From positions 1 through 24,455 of IMG/VR virus record IMGVR_UViG_3300017782_000212: a stretch of DNA of 24,455 bases; one strand, 5' to 3'. This document shows, piece after piece, positions 1 to 8,868 of this stretch. Under the pieces are notes generated by a model that was not told the DNA's origin, did not search any database, and saw only the letters and a program-made list of their open reading frames with translations. The position numbers were made by a program, and so were the translations under genes. The stretch is from a virus. Within the stretch, counting starts at the first letter, position 1, and every line of letters begins with the position of its first letter.

Positions 1-2448
1 ATTTATTAAAGCTACTTTATTAAGTTTTCCTTCTTCAGGTAATTGGCTTATTACCTCAAGAGTAGCTTCAGTCATTTCTAATGAAGGATCACCCCCCATA
101 TCTATAGTCATATCATATTCATCACTAGCAGATATAAAACGTGTCACTGTTAATGGAGTTACGCTAAGGGGGGTTGTAGCGAATGGTATAGTAGCAGAGT
201 CACTTGCTATAACAACAGATCCCGAACGTATTTTATAAGTAACTTGTTTAAATGTCCCTGAATCACTATTAGTAAATTTAGGAGTCATTTTAAATGAAAG
301 AGACGCATTAGATCCTTCGGGCACATCAACAATCTGAATATCAGCATTAGCATTAAGTAATGTATATCCTCCGTCTCTAAAATTTATAAATCCATTTCCC
401 CCACCGGAGGTTCCACCAATAGGAATACCTATTCTAGTATCCCCATTAGCATTTATACCTGATACACCTACTGTGTTTTTTATAAACCCAAGATAATTAG
501 GCATATTGTTTAAACTTCCTGTTAGAACTAATCCATCAATAGCATAATTGTTTATATATAAGGCCCCTGAGTTTGCTGTGTTTTGATCGTAAGAAAATTC
601 AGTATCTGATATAGAAGAATCTGATGTAGGGAAGGATTCATCAATTAAAAATTGAGATGCACTTGCTTTTATATTAGTATTGACTAGGGTTGATGATTCG
701 GATGCACTTACAGCCCACACTGTTGTTTTAGCTTCTATATTTGTAGAGTCTGTAGGATTAAAACCACCCGTAGAAGAGGAGGGGTGAAGAAATTGACTAG
801 TTGATAATATATCTACGGTTTGTGGGGTATTATAAATACCCCCATTATGTTGGGGGAAAGTTTTAAAAGCCGTTATAGAAAATGTCTCACTTCTTTCTTG
901 GGAAGGTTGGGGTTCAAATAATGAAAAATTCCCTACAACAGAGTCCCCTGTTTGGTTTGAGGAAGATATAAATGATCCTAAAGACCCCGTATTTTGAAAA
1001 TCAATAGTATTATAAAGTGTGTCACTAAATACATTATCCTCTTCTAAAGAAAACTCATAAGCCCTAAATGAAGAAGAAAATATAATACCACCTTCACTCT
1101 TAAGTACTCTTAAATCAAAATCACTTGGAACTCCATAGGTGGGTCCTATAGTTACTTGACCATAAGCACTTTCGTTTATATTACCTAAAGTATTAGTAAA
1201 TTTAGGTGAAGTAATAGTTATTAATCCGTTTTCATAAAAAACATTTCCTATATAAGGCAACCCAGTTATAGAAGAAGAAACATTAGATATTTGTGTATTA
1301 TTAAGACCTTTATTAAAAATCATTAACTGTGAAATATTACCCCCCGCTGAATTATATTCACTACGAGTTCCTCCTCTATTACCTATATATAGATTAGCTT
1401 TATTTTTAGTAATATTAGTATTATCACTATCACTTCCCGTTAAATTACCATTTAAGTATATGTGTAAATTACTACCGGTTTTAACACAGGCTATATGATA
1501 TAAAGTATCATCACTTAAAACTGCCGAACTAGTAGCTAAAGAAGTTATATCCTGATCGGCTCTAGCAAAATTAATTTGATTATCTGTAAGGTAAACTTCA
1601 AAAGGATATGAGGTTCCAGCATCTATTTCTGTTGGTTGTAAACTACCTGTTATCCTAGTATTACCATTTTCAGGACTATTAATAACGGTTTTGCTATAAG
1701 ATTTAGCTATTAAATATTTGGTTCCTGAAAGTGTAGGGGTTTTATAATAAAAACTAATTGTAAAATCTTGGTTAGATCCAAAATTTATATTATTTGAATG
1801 GGGTGATTTTACATATCCGCTTTCTAAATTTATACCAGTACAATTTAAATCAGATAAATGAGTTATAGAACTACTAATATATTCTACAGTGTTTAAATAA
1901 AGAGAATCATCATAAATGACTTTATCTAAAGTAGATGGGGCATTCACTATGGAATATCCTGTGTTGTAATCTTTATTAAGATTACTTAATTTAAATCCTT
2001 TAACAGGGGCAATATATAGAACTCTTTCTTTATCTGTAGGGTAGTTTGTAAGGGCAATAGAAGAATCATAAAGGTTTCCTTTAGAGTCATCTATATAAGT
2101 TTCAAATAAGTTTAAGGTACTTTTTTGGATTCCACTCCCAAATAATCCCTGGGGTATAGAAATTATATTTAATTCTTTATATAAACGAGTTTCCTGATCT
2201 TCATACTCTAATCCCCCTATATTATTACCAAAATCTTTATTATAATAAAATTTATCTAATTGAAAATATTTTTTGGTTTCATTGGGGTCATTTAAAGAAA
2301 ATAAATCTTTACTTTCTGAACTAAAACGTGCACTAAAAAAATCTATACCTAACGAGCTAGTATTATTAGCCGTTATGTTGTATTGTTTATGAGCCTCAAA
2401 TGGAGTTCGGCTCACATCTGAAGCTTTTAGCTTCTTGTATACAAACAT
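1..2448 (-). CDS. LamG-domain tail/fibre structural protein (C-terminus outside window)
   Basis: The frame is open for 816 codons from an ATG at 2448 to the window edge, so the protein is at least 816 residues and its C-terminus is missing. It begins MFVYKKLKASDVSRTPFEAH. Residues about 215-376 look like a LamG / concanavalin-A-like jelly-roll domain: an early strand around FTISFYYKTP, a central strand LYHIACVKTGSNLHIYLNGN near residues 312-331, and a closing strand QLMIFNKGLNNTQIS near 370. The remainder is rich in Ser, Thr, Asn and Gly, as is usual for phage fibres. LamG folds commonly bind sugars or proteins, so a role in host-surface binding is plausible but inferred. It is the last gene visible in the baseplate and fibre block, and its ATG overlaps the preceding stop (TAATG). 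An adhesin-like baseplate-associated protein is the best guess; the exact virion position is unknown. Confidence 0.75.
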   Translation of the reverse strand, partial: MFVYKKLKASDVSRTPFEAHKQYNITANNTSSLGIDFFSARFSSESKDLFSLNDPNETKKYFQLDKFYYNKDFGNNIGGLEYEDQETRLYKELNIISIPQGLFGSGIQKSTLNLFETYIDDSKGNLYDSSIALTNYPTDKERVLYIAPVKGFKLSNLNKDYNTGYSIVNAPSTLDKVIYDDSLYLNTVEYISSSITHLSDLNCTGINLESGYVKSPHSNNINFGSNQDFTISFYYKTPTLSGTKYLIAKSYSKTVINSPENGNTRITGSLQPTEIDAGTSYPFEVYLTDNQINFARADQDITSLATSSAVLSDDTLYHIACVKTGSNLHIYLNGNLTGSDSDNTNITKNKANLYIGNRGGTRSEYNSAGGNISQLMIFNKGLNNTQISNVSSSITGLPYIGNVFYENGLITITSPKFTNTLGNINESAYGQVTIGPTYGVPSDFDLRVLKSEGGIIFSSSFRAYEFSLEEDNVFSDTLYNTIDFQNTGSLGSFISSSNQTGDSVVGNFSLFEPQPSQERSETFSITAFKTFPQHNGGIYNTPQTVDILSTSQFLHPSSSTGGFNPTDSTNIEAKTTVWAVSASESSTLVNTNIKASASQFLIDESFPTSDSSISDTEFSYDQNTANSGALYINNYAIDGLVLTGSLNNMPNYLGFIKNTVGVSGINANGDTRIGIPIGGTSGGGNGFINFRDGGYTLLNANADIQIVDVPEGSNASLSFKMTPKFTNSDSGTFKQVTYKIRSGSVVIASDSATIPFATTPLSVTPLTVTRFISASDEYDMTIDMGGDPSLEMTEATLEVISQLPEEGKLNKVALIN

Positions 2449-3488
2449 TAATAATCAAGTTTAACTTTAATTAGTGCTTCTTTAGTAAAGTCCTTAGTTA
2501 TAGGTTGACTTAATTTTGCTACTGCAAGCAATTCATTAGCATCATTATATAACCCTATTGTAGTAATATATGACTTAGGAGCATCAATCATAGAATCAAA
2601 GTTTAAATTACCATTATTATCTATGAAAGTAGGATTTGTAGAATAGTTAAATTCTTTATTACGTGCCCTTATAAAATAGAATTGAGATGAGATAGTTTCT
2701 TCTGAATCTACTATAAAATAACCCGATGAAGAAACAGCATTAAACAGTTTTTCATTATTCTTATCTGAAGTATTAGCATTAGTAGCTGTACCTAAATTTA
2801 AACCCTTATCAGCAGTAGCGGCATCTAAGGCATCTGGATTTAAGATAATTACACCAGCATCTGGGTAAAATAATCCATAGCTACCTGAATCTGTTACTCT
2901 TGTTAGATTTGTTCCTAACATGGTTCCATTAGATCCAGAAACTATATTATATTGTCTCCCTAAATTCGTTAATACTGCGCTACCTGTAGTAGTAACTGAA
3001 TCGTCGGTTAAAAATAATTCAGCAGATCCTTTTTTAAGTTTAAAATTTAAAGAACCCGGTTTTAGGGATTGTTTATATCTAGCTCGTTCTACATTTAAAA
3101 CATAAATATCATCTGGTGTGTGGTTATCAAAACTAAAATTACGAGTTTCAGTACCAAATACTAATGATCTATATTGCCCATATATATCTCTTGTAGCACT
3201 TAAACCAAAAGATCCTGTTTCATTAGTAAAATCTAATGAACCACTTCCATTTTTATGGCCATATGATATTGAATATTGAACTTCGGGGGTAATAGAAGTA
3301 GAATCAGTAGCAACATTAAATACGTCAATATAAAATTGGCCGCTAGAAGTAGCACTAGTAAATACTGCTTGGGTACTTGAAGTATGAGCAGTGGTTAAAT
3401 TATTAACATTATTACTCCAAGTTGAAGTAGAGACCTTTTCAGTGTTAATTACTATATCGTCGGATGTTAAACGTACAAATGTTGACAT
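2448..3488 (-). CDS. Conserved T4-like marine phage structural protein, 346 aa
   Basis: A 346-residue protein starting MSTFVRLTSDDIVINTEKVS. The N-terminus and the C-terminal stretch YITTIGLYNDANELLAVAKL, followed by a KEALIKVKLDY end, match my memory of a structural protein family that recurs in the baseplate/fibre clusters of marine T4-like phages. I know of no firm biochemical role for that family. The protein is rich in Ser/Thr/Asn with alternating hydrophobic residues, consistent with a beta-rich virion part. It has no signal peptide or membrane segment. Its stop overlaps the start of the LamG protein, which suggests coupled translation and perhaps joint assembly. Upstream there is only a ten-base gap and an A/T-rich leader without a Shine-Dalgarno site. 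Confidence 0.8.
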   Translation of the reverse strand: MSTFVRLTSDDIVINTEKVSTSTWSNNVNNLTTAHTSSTQAVFTSATSSGQFYIDVFNVATDSTSITPEVQYSISYGHKNGSGSLDFTNETGSFGLSATRDIYGQYRSLVFGTETRNFSFDNHTPDDIYVLNVERARYKQSLKPGSLNFKLKKGSAELFLTDDSVTTTGSAVLTNLGRQYNIVSGSNGTMLGTNLTRVTDSGSYGLFYPDAGVIILNPDALDAATADKGLNLGTATNANTSDKNNEKLFNAVSSSGYFIVDSEETISSQFYFIRARNKEFNYSTNPTFIDNNGNLNFDSMIDAPKSYITTIGLYNDANELLAVAKLSQPITKDFTKEALIKVKLDY

Positions 3489-3498
3489 GATTAATTTT

Positions 3499-4191
3499 TT
3501 ATTTTACAGTTCCTGATACATTTTGATCAGCAGTTATTGCTATAACTTCTTTACTAATTTCTACAGGGATCGTAACTCTAGCTCCGCTATCCCTACCTTC
3601 TATAATAATAGAGGTTAATAGTTTATTAGAAGTACCAAATAGTGTTTGGGAATTAATAGCAGTAAGAGTAAAAGACTGACCTACTACTGATTCTGCTATA
3701 GGGGTATTTGAATAAGGACGTCTTCTAGACACGCGTGCTCCTTTTGCAGCGGTTCCTGTGAATGTTTGGAGTAAACGGCGATCTCCTATAGTAGCTATAT
3801 ATCCTCCTGGTTCTTTTAAATTACTAGTACCATTAAAATTAAGGGTAGTAGGATTAACATTTGTAGTAGATCCTAAAGAAAGAGTAATTTTAGATGTATT
3901 AGCGGTTACTACGGGCATCTTGGAGGTTCCTCTAGGAAGAGTAACTAATTTAGATTTCATAATATAACGATCATCAGGGATAGCTTCTAATATACTCATA
4001 TTTTCAATAGCTTCCCCCGAGTATTGTGATCCGTTAGGGTGATTTTCATTAAATAATGTGTAATCTATTTCATCATCCCCTAAAGCAAATTGGGTTATAT
4101 TGAAAGATCCATCCTGTTTTGATAAGGCTTCTCTTCCTTTTTTAGTTAAAATAGCATCTACTATTATTGTATTATTATTTAAATATCCCAT
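3499..4191 (-). CDS. Conserved T4-like marine phage structural protein, 230 aa
   Basis: A 230-residue protein whose N-terminus, MGYLNNNTIIVDAILTKKGR followed by EALSKQDGSFNITQFALGDD, resembles a small structural family seen next to the 346-residue type in marine T4-like phages. The 'VDAILTKKGRE...DGSFNITQFALGDDEIDY' pattern is the recognisable part; the function is not established. The second half is Thr/Asn/Val-rich and looks beta-stranded. The stretch KGARVSRRRPYSN near residue 150 is unusually basic for this protein. There is no signal peptide. It lies between a 445-residue structural protein and the 346-residue structural protein in the same direction. A 43-base leader precedes it, the longest gap in this part of the window, and carries a TATATTTAT motif. 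Confidence 0.75.
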   Translation of the reverse strand: MGYLNNNTIIVDAILTKKGREALSKQDGSFNITQFALGDDEIDYTLFNENHPNGSQYSGEAIENMSILEAIPDDRYIMKSKLVTLPRGTSKMPVVTANTSKITLSLGSTTNVNPTTLNFNGTSNLKEPGGYIATIGDRRLLQTFTGTAAKGARVSRRRPYSNTPIAESVVGQSFTLTAINSQTLFGTSNKLLTSIIIEGRDSGARVTIPVEISKEVIAITADQNVSGTVK

Positions 4192-4208
4192 AGTTATTTT
4201 ATTTGTTT

Positions 4209-4217
4209 ATAAATATA
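4209..4217 (-). promoter_or_regulatory. TATATTTAT leader motif upstream of the 230-aa structural gene
   Basis: The coding strand reads TATATTTAT 17 bases before the ATG at 4191, inside a 43-base gap. The same nine bases recur in three other short gaps (near 14162, 17495 and 21931). It resembles the Bacteroidota -7 element TAnnTTTG with the last base changed, but I see no matching TTTG at the right distance upstream. The opposite strand here reads TATAAATA, the T4 late promoter core, but in the wrong direction for these genes. It could also be chance in an AT-rich gap. Confidence 0.2.
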
Positions 4218-4234
4218 TATCTTTTATACTTATT

Positions 4235-5572
4235 TTAACTTCCTCTAAACCCAAAAAATCTTCCATCAAATGGATTAAAATCATCATTTCTATTAAAACC
4301 CCCTTCAACATCAAAACCTAATTTATCTTTTAAAATTTTATTAATTTGGGGTCTTAGTCTGGGGTCAAAATTTTCAGGTATAATTATAAACCCTTCATCT
4401 CCAATACCATTTGGTAAATCTTCTTCTTTTATCATATCAACTAATAATGATGGTATTGGATTTAGTTTATAAATATTTACATTACCCGGTGTTGCATTTG
4501 GGTCATTAAATGAATAAAAATGAAAACTACCTATAGCATTTGGATTAGTAAATTGGGGGATATTTTTAAATCTCCCCGAAAATTCAGCATTAGTAGATCC
4601 TGTAATAGTTGAGTTAAAATCAATTTCAAAGGTGTTTACTTGCTTTAATCCTTCTGAAAAAGTATTAAATTTATATGGGTTAGAAGAAATAAATTCCATA
4701 TAAAATTTATTTGAAGAAGGAGACTTAAGATGCTCACTTTTAGCAGTATCAAAAAATGTATTAAATTTTTCAATAACTGTTGGTCCTAAAATTACATTTG
4801 TTCCACTACCATTAACATCAGAATAATATTTACTTTGATTATTATCAAAAACTGTAATAGTAGTGTTAGGTAGTGAAGTATTAGAAATTTGGATAGAAAA
4901 AACTACAGCGGGAAGAATAGTGCCATCATTATTAATAGTAGAAGTATCTGAGCCAAAGGTAAATATATCACTAACTGATGATCCGCTTATTTGGATTACT
5001 CTAGAAAGTAAACCTTCATTAAAGTCTACGTTATATGTGTTTTTTAATTTATGTTCTACACCTTTATCTAAAACCATAATAGATGCTTGGGATCCCATAA
5101 AAAAATCTTCTCTAAATGATCTTTCAAATCCTTTTCTAGAATTAACATCATTAAAATTTACTCCAACTCTACTTACAGTATCATCTGAATTTATAGTATA
5201 ATAACCTTCAACATTAATAAAAGATTTTTTACTAAAACCTGGGTTAGGATTATCAAATGTAGGATTAGTATCATGTCCTATAATTCTATTCCCAACATAA
5301 AGATTTCTACTATATTTTTCAATTACAGGAGTTTTACCATAGGTAACATCACCCGCAGTAAAAGTATTTATTTTAGTGGCTTCCAATTGGTGACCATCAT
5401 ATCTACTTCCTTTCCAAGCTTTAGTTTCAAAAACAGCATCATTTAGTTCTACAGAAAATTCTTTATTTCCTAATAATTTAGCACCAAATGAAGGGGGCTT
5501 TTGTACAGGAGCAGCAGGGGTCCCTTGTGGGATCATTGAACTTAAAGTACCTTGTGTATTATCTTGTGGCAT
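4235..5572 (-). CDS. Putative baseplate/tail structural protein, 445 aa
   Basis: I do not recognise a named domain. The N-terminal 35 residues are Pro/Gln/Gly-rich and probably flexible (IPQGTPAAPVQKPPSFGAKL). The body (about 40-370) is rich in Phe, Asn, Ser and Thr with alternating hydrophobics, as in beta-rich virion proteins. The C-terminus ends in a glycine/phenylalanine tail with FNPFDGRFFGFRGS. It has no signal peptide and no clear membrane helix. It is co-directional with and follows the 1093-residue protein by a 14-base gap, and precedes two conserved structural proteins, so a baseplate or tail-fibre attachment role is likely by context only. The start at 5572 has an A-rich leader and no Shine-Dalgarno sequence. 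Confidence 0.7.
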   Translation of the reverse strand: MPQDNTQGTLSSMIPQGTPAAPVQKPPSFGAKLLGNKEFSVELNDAVFETKAWKGSRYDGHQLEATKINTFTAGDVTYGKTPVIEKYSRNLYVGNRIIGHDTNPTFDNPNPGFSKKSFINVEGYYTINSDDTVSRVGVNFNDVNSRKGFERSFREDFFMGSQASIMVLDKGVEHKLKNTYNVDFNEGLLSRVIQISGSSVSDIFTFGSDTSTINNDGTILPAVVFSIQISNTSLPNTTITVFDNNQSKYYSDVNGSGTNVILGPTVIEKFNTFFDTAKSEHLKSPSSNKFYMEFISSNPYKFNTFSEGLKQVNTFEIDFNSTITGSTNAEFSGRFKNIPQFTNPNAIGSFHFYSFNDPNATPGNVNIYKLNPIPSLLVDMIKEEDLPNGIGDEGFIIIPENFDPRLRPQINKILKDKLGFDVEGGFNRNDDFNPFDGRFFGFRGS

Positions 5573-5586
5573 TATGTATTTATTTT

Positions 5587-8500
5587 TTAATCACCTGCGG
5601 GTGCACTATCCGAATCCGCAGATGTGGTAGGACCTTGATAAAAATTATTAGATATTGCTCCTGAAGACCTATTAGAATCTATATTAAAATCCGCTCCCGC
5701 AAATGTTGAATTCTGGGTTGTATCATTTATAGCATTATCTTCTGTTGGGTGGTTATATTTAGAAGTTATTTTATAATATTTGTTGCTATACCCGCCATAT
5801 ATGAAATTATTTTCAATATTCCCCGCAGATCCATCAAAAGTATTAATAACATTAATATCTGTTTCATTTAAAATATAATCAGCAGAAATTGATCCAGTTC
5901 CACAATAGTTGGCATTATTAATTTCTACATTAGAAAAATCTGTATTAGCATATGGAAATTTATCCCTCTGTAAATAGTGGGGTTCTATTACTAAACCAGT
6001 TTTTAGATTAGCTTTAGCGGGAGTAAATTCTTCAATAATCTTAAATATAGTATGATCAAAATATTGAATAGTTTTAATATAATCAAAGAAATTATATCTA
6101 CGATCTACCTTATTAGCATATATATCTCTTAATGATTTTAAATCAGGATAACTACCACTAGATAAATGTCTAGGATTACCTATATAATCGTCCATTCTGA
6201 ATCCTCCTAGGGTATATATTATGTCTTCATTAATTTCAAATGTAGGTGAAAAAAATACTCCTAAAGTAGAATAATCGGGTGGTTGGCGGTCTAAAGAAGA
6301 TTCTTCACTTTTAATAAAAGGTGATAATATATTATCATTAATAGTACCATTATCATATCTAACTTTTTCAGATGCCATGCTTACCCCTACAGTATCAGGT
6401 GTATTTAAGTGGTGGGTATACTGAATATTACCATAACTAGTTCTAACTAAGTCACCATTTAAAGTAAGTCTTCCTGAATTATTATTTTTAGGAGAATAAT
6501 CTTCAAAATGATATCCATCAGATAAGGATTCTGTTTTAAGGTTAGCCCCTAGGGGTGAATAGTATAATAGATCATTAAAATATGATGAAGTATTATTACC
6601 AGCTACTATGTTAGGATCTTTAGTATGTATATCTTTTACAGATTGAAATAGTGAACTTGTATATGTTTTAAAATTATGAATATAAAAGTTATTTTTAACA
6701 CCATAAGTTCCTATATTAAAATTATCTCCACTATATGAGGATGTAAATGATATGTTATGGATATTATTATCTAAATAAGTAGAGGCTGTTATGGATAATT
6801 CAGTAGATGAGTTTATATCTACATAAAATGTAAGGGGCCTTCCACTATAGACGGGAAAATTCGAACTAGTTCCAAAAGATCCTGAAAAATACCCACCTTT
6901 AGAATTATTTGAACTTGATATAATAGAAGTTATAGCTGTAGAAGAACTTAATATAGGATTAATTCTGTTTATTTTATTAGGTATAATAGTAAATTCAAAA
7001 TGTTTTTTTCCGTTTCCTGATGTAGGGGAAGTAATAACATTTAAACTAGTTGCCGTTGCATTATTAAAATAAAGGGCCTTAGTAGTTTTTTCATAACTAA
7101 ATGTTCTAAATGTAGATTTATCGGCTACGGGTCCCCCATATTCTTTAACGTGAAGGATGGTTTCGGGTATACCATAACAAGCAAGTAAAGCTTTAATACC
7201 ACGTTCAGTACCTTTTGTTTTTAAAAGATAAGGAGTATTATGATATAATCTTTTCCATACTTCTTTAGTAATATCTTCTTTGGGGATTGAACCATCATTA
7301 GAGGCACTTACCATACTTTGTGATGTGGGTGCTTGATATTGAAAATTACCATTAATATCCCCCCCTATAAGATATTCAAATAAACTTGAATTTTCGAATT
7401 GGTCAAAAGCAGGGATACCACGTTCTTTTAAAGCATTAAATACTAATTCTTTAGAAATACCCCTATTAAGGGAATTATCAGCTATGTTTTTATCAGTAAT
7501 ATTTTCAATATATAACCATATATTATCAAAATGTTGACCTACCATATCAACAAAAGTAATAAATTCACTGTTTTGATCGTTATCAAGGATATATTGTGGG
7601 ATAGTATTTCTTAGTATATAAAGATTTTGGTCATCAAATTGGGAAGCACTTAATATTTGACCTCCATAATTGGAATCTGTGGGGATTTTACTACCAAACC
7701 AAGTTAGTGCTTCTGAAGAAGTAGTTGGTCTATTATTATAAGGTTTACTAGAGTCGGATTTAGGCCACGCATAGGTTCCACTTTCAAAGTATAAAAATTT
7801 TTCATAACCATTAAAGTTTTGTATAATTTTATTAGCTAAATTTAAATTATTTTGTCTTTCTATGGTTAATGTAGGATTAGAGTTATAATTACTAATAGTT
7901 TCAATATAACTACTTTGAGAATTATAGGTTTCTATTAATTCTAATTTATAATTGAAATTTTTTATTTTTTCTTCTGCAGATCCAAAATGGGTAAAACTTT
8001 CAAATGTAAATCCGGAGTCAGTGTTGGAGTTATCATATTCCACCGATATAGGAATACTTTCAGATATTGAATTTATAACATTATTTAGGGATGATGTAAT
8101 ATTAGATCTAAGTATTTCATTATAGGATTTATATTTAGAAGGAATACTAGAATTAAGACGAGTATCTATTCGTAAATTAGGACCTCTAAGTTCTGTAGTT
8201 TCTATTTCGATTTCAGGTATACCTAAGTCAACTATGTATTCTATAGGATTAGTTAATTCTTCTATTATTCTAAATTTTGATTTTAAATCAATAGAATTAG
8301 GAATGGGTTCATATAATTTAATTAAAAAACTAAAGTTAGGATTAGGTTCTGTTTCTAAATTAACTCCCGTTAGGATTATGTTTTCTCCAAAGTTAAGGGC
8401 AAAATCTTTAAAATAGGGGGTGTCAGCCCCCTGTGATTCTACTATTAATTCCTCTATACCTTTTATTAAAGGTGCAGAATTTATATTAGGGTTAAGTTTG

Positions 8501-8868
8501 GCTCTTATTTCTGTTCTACTGGGTGATATTTCATCTATAAAAAATATTCTATCGAAATTATTTTGAATTTTTTTTCTGTGAAAATTAACCTTAATTTTAT
8601 ATTGCCCACTATTTAATCCTAATTTTCTTAGAATATTATCAGGATTAAAAGTAATTTCATTAAAATACCCCTTATTGTCATCTATGACATCAGGAATTTC
8701 ATATTCAGTAAAATCCTTTAATGTAATCAAATGTTGATCATCCATGCTATATACATGAATTTCAATATTGTCTTCTTCCCTACCGAATTTTCTTTTTAAA
8801 GGTTTACCTTCTAAAAGTGCCAGATCTTCAGGTCTAATTTGTTCTAATATAGTTTTTTTGATATCCAT
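5587..8868 (-). CDS. Large baseplate wedge-type structural protein, 1093 aa
   Basis: At 1093 residues this is the largest protein in the window. Residues about 437-580 form the most recognisable part: FVDMVGQHFDNIWLYIENIT (438-457), then VWKRLYHNTPYLLKTKGTER (537-556) and GIKALLACYGIPETILHVKE (557-576). This pattern is conserved in a large structural protein of marine T4-like phages. The 'hydrophobic-KGT-xxG-xxxLLxxYGIP' part recalls the P2 tail protein I type of wedge component; that comparison is an inference. The size and place after gp6 make it a candidate for the job of T4 gp7. The C-terminal half is Ser/Asn/Tyr-rich and beta-like. Its ATG overlaps the stop... start junction with the neighbouring gene at 8868 (TAATG). 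The exact role is unproven. Confidence 0.75.
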   Translation of the reverse strand: MDIKKTILEQIRPEDLALLEGKPLKRKFGREEDNIEIHVYSMDDQHLITLKDFTEYEIPDVIDDNKGYFNEITFNPDNILRKLGLNSGQYKIKVNFHRKKIQNNFDRIFFIDEISPSRTEIRAKLNPNINSAPLIKGIEELIVESQGADTPYFKDFALNFGENIILTGVNLETEPNPNFSFLIKLYEPIPNSIDLKSKFRIIEELTNPIEYIVDLGIPEIEIETTELRGPNLRIDTRLNSSIPSKYKSYNEILRSNITSSLNNVINSISESIPISVEYDNSNTDSGFTFESFTHFGSAEEKIKNFNYKLELIETYNSQSSYIETISNYNSNPTLTIERQNNLNLANKIIQNFNGYEKFLYFESGTYAWPKSDSSKPYNNRPTTSSEALTWFGSKIPTDSNYGGQILSASQFDDQNLYILRNTIPQYILDNDQNSEFITFVDMVGQHFDNIWLYIENITDKNIADNSLNRGISKELVFNALKERGIPAFDQFENSSLFEYLIGGDINGNFQYQAPTSQSMVSASNDGSIPKEDITKEVWKRLYHNTPYLLKTKGTERGIKALLACYGIPETILHVKEYGGPVADKSTFRTFSYEKTTKALYFNNATATSLNVITSPTSGNGKKHFEFTIIPNKINRINPILSSSTAITSIISSSNNSKGGYFSGSFGTSSNFPVYSGRPLTFYVDINSSTELSITASTYLDNNIHNISFTSSYSGDNFNIGTYGVKNNFYIHNFKTYTSSLFQSVKDIHTKDPNIVAGNNTSSYFNDLLYYSPLGANLKTESLSDGYHFEDYSPKNNNSGRLTLNGDLVRTSYGNIQYTHHLNTPDTVGVSMASEKVRYDNGTINDNILSPFIKSEESSLDRQPPDYSTLGVFFSPTFEINEDIIYTLGGFRMDDYIGNPRHLSSGSYPDLKSLRDIYANKVDRRYNFFDYIKTIQYFDHTIFKIIEEFTPAKANLKTGLVIEPHYLQRDKFPYANTDFSNVEINNANYCGTGSISADYILNETDINVINTFDGSAGNIENNFIYGGYSNKYYKITSKYNHPTEDNAINDTTQNSTFAGADFNIDSNRSSGAISNNFYQGPTTSADSDSAPAGD

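Noticed and set aside
4863-5201. Open frames of 60-114 codons on the plus strand inside large genes (for example 4863-5201, 9952-10296, 15808-16089, 21309-21644)
   Set aside because: Each lies fully opposite a well-supported minus-strand gene or straddles two of them, has odd composition (Ser/Ile/Leu-rich as expected from complementary AT-rich codons), and no recognisable motif. A plus-strand gene would also break the otherwise complete co-direction.
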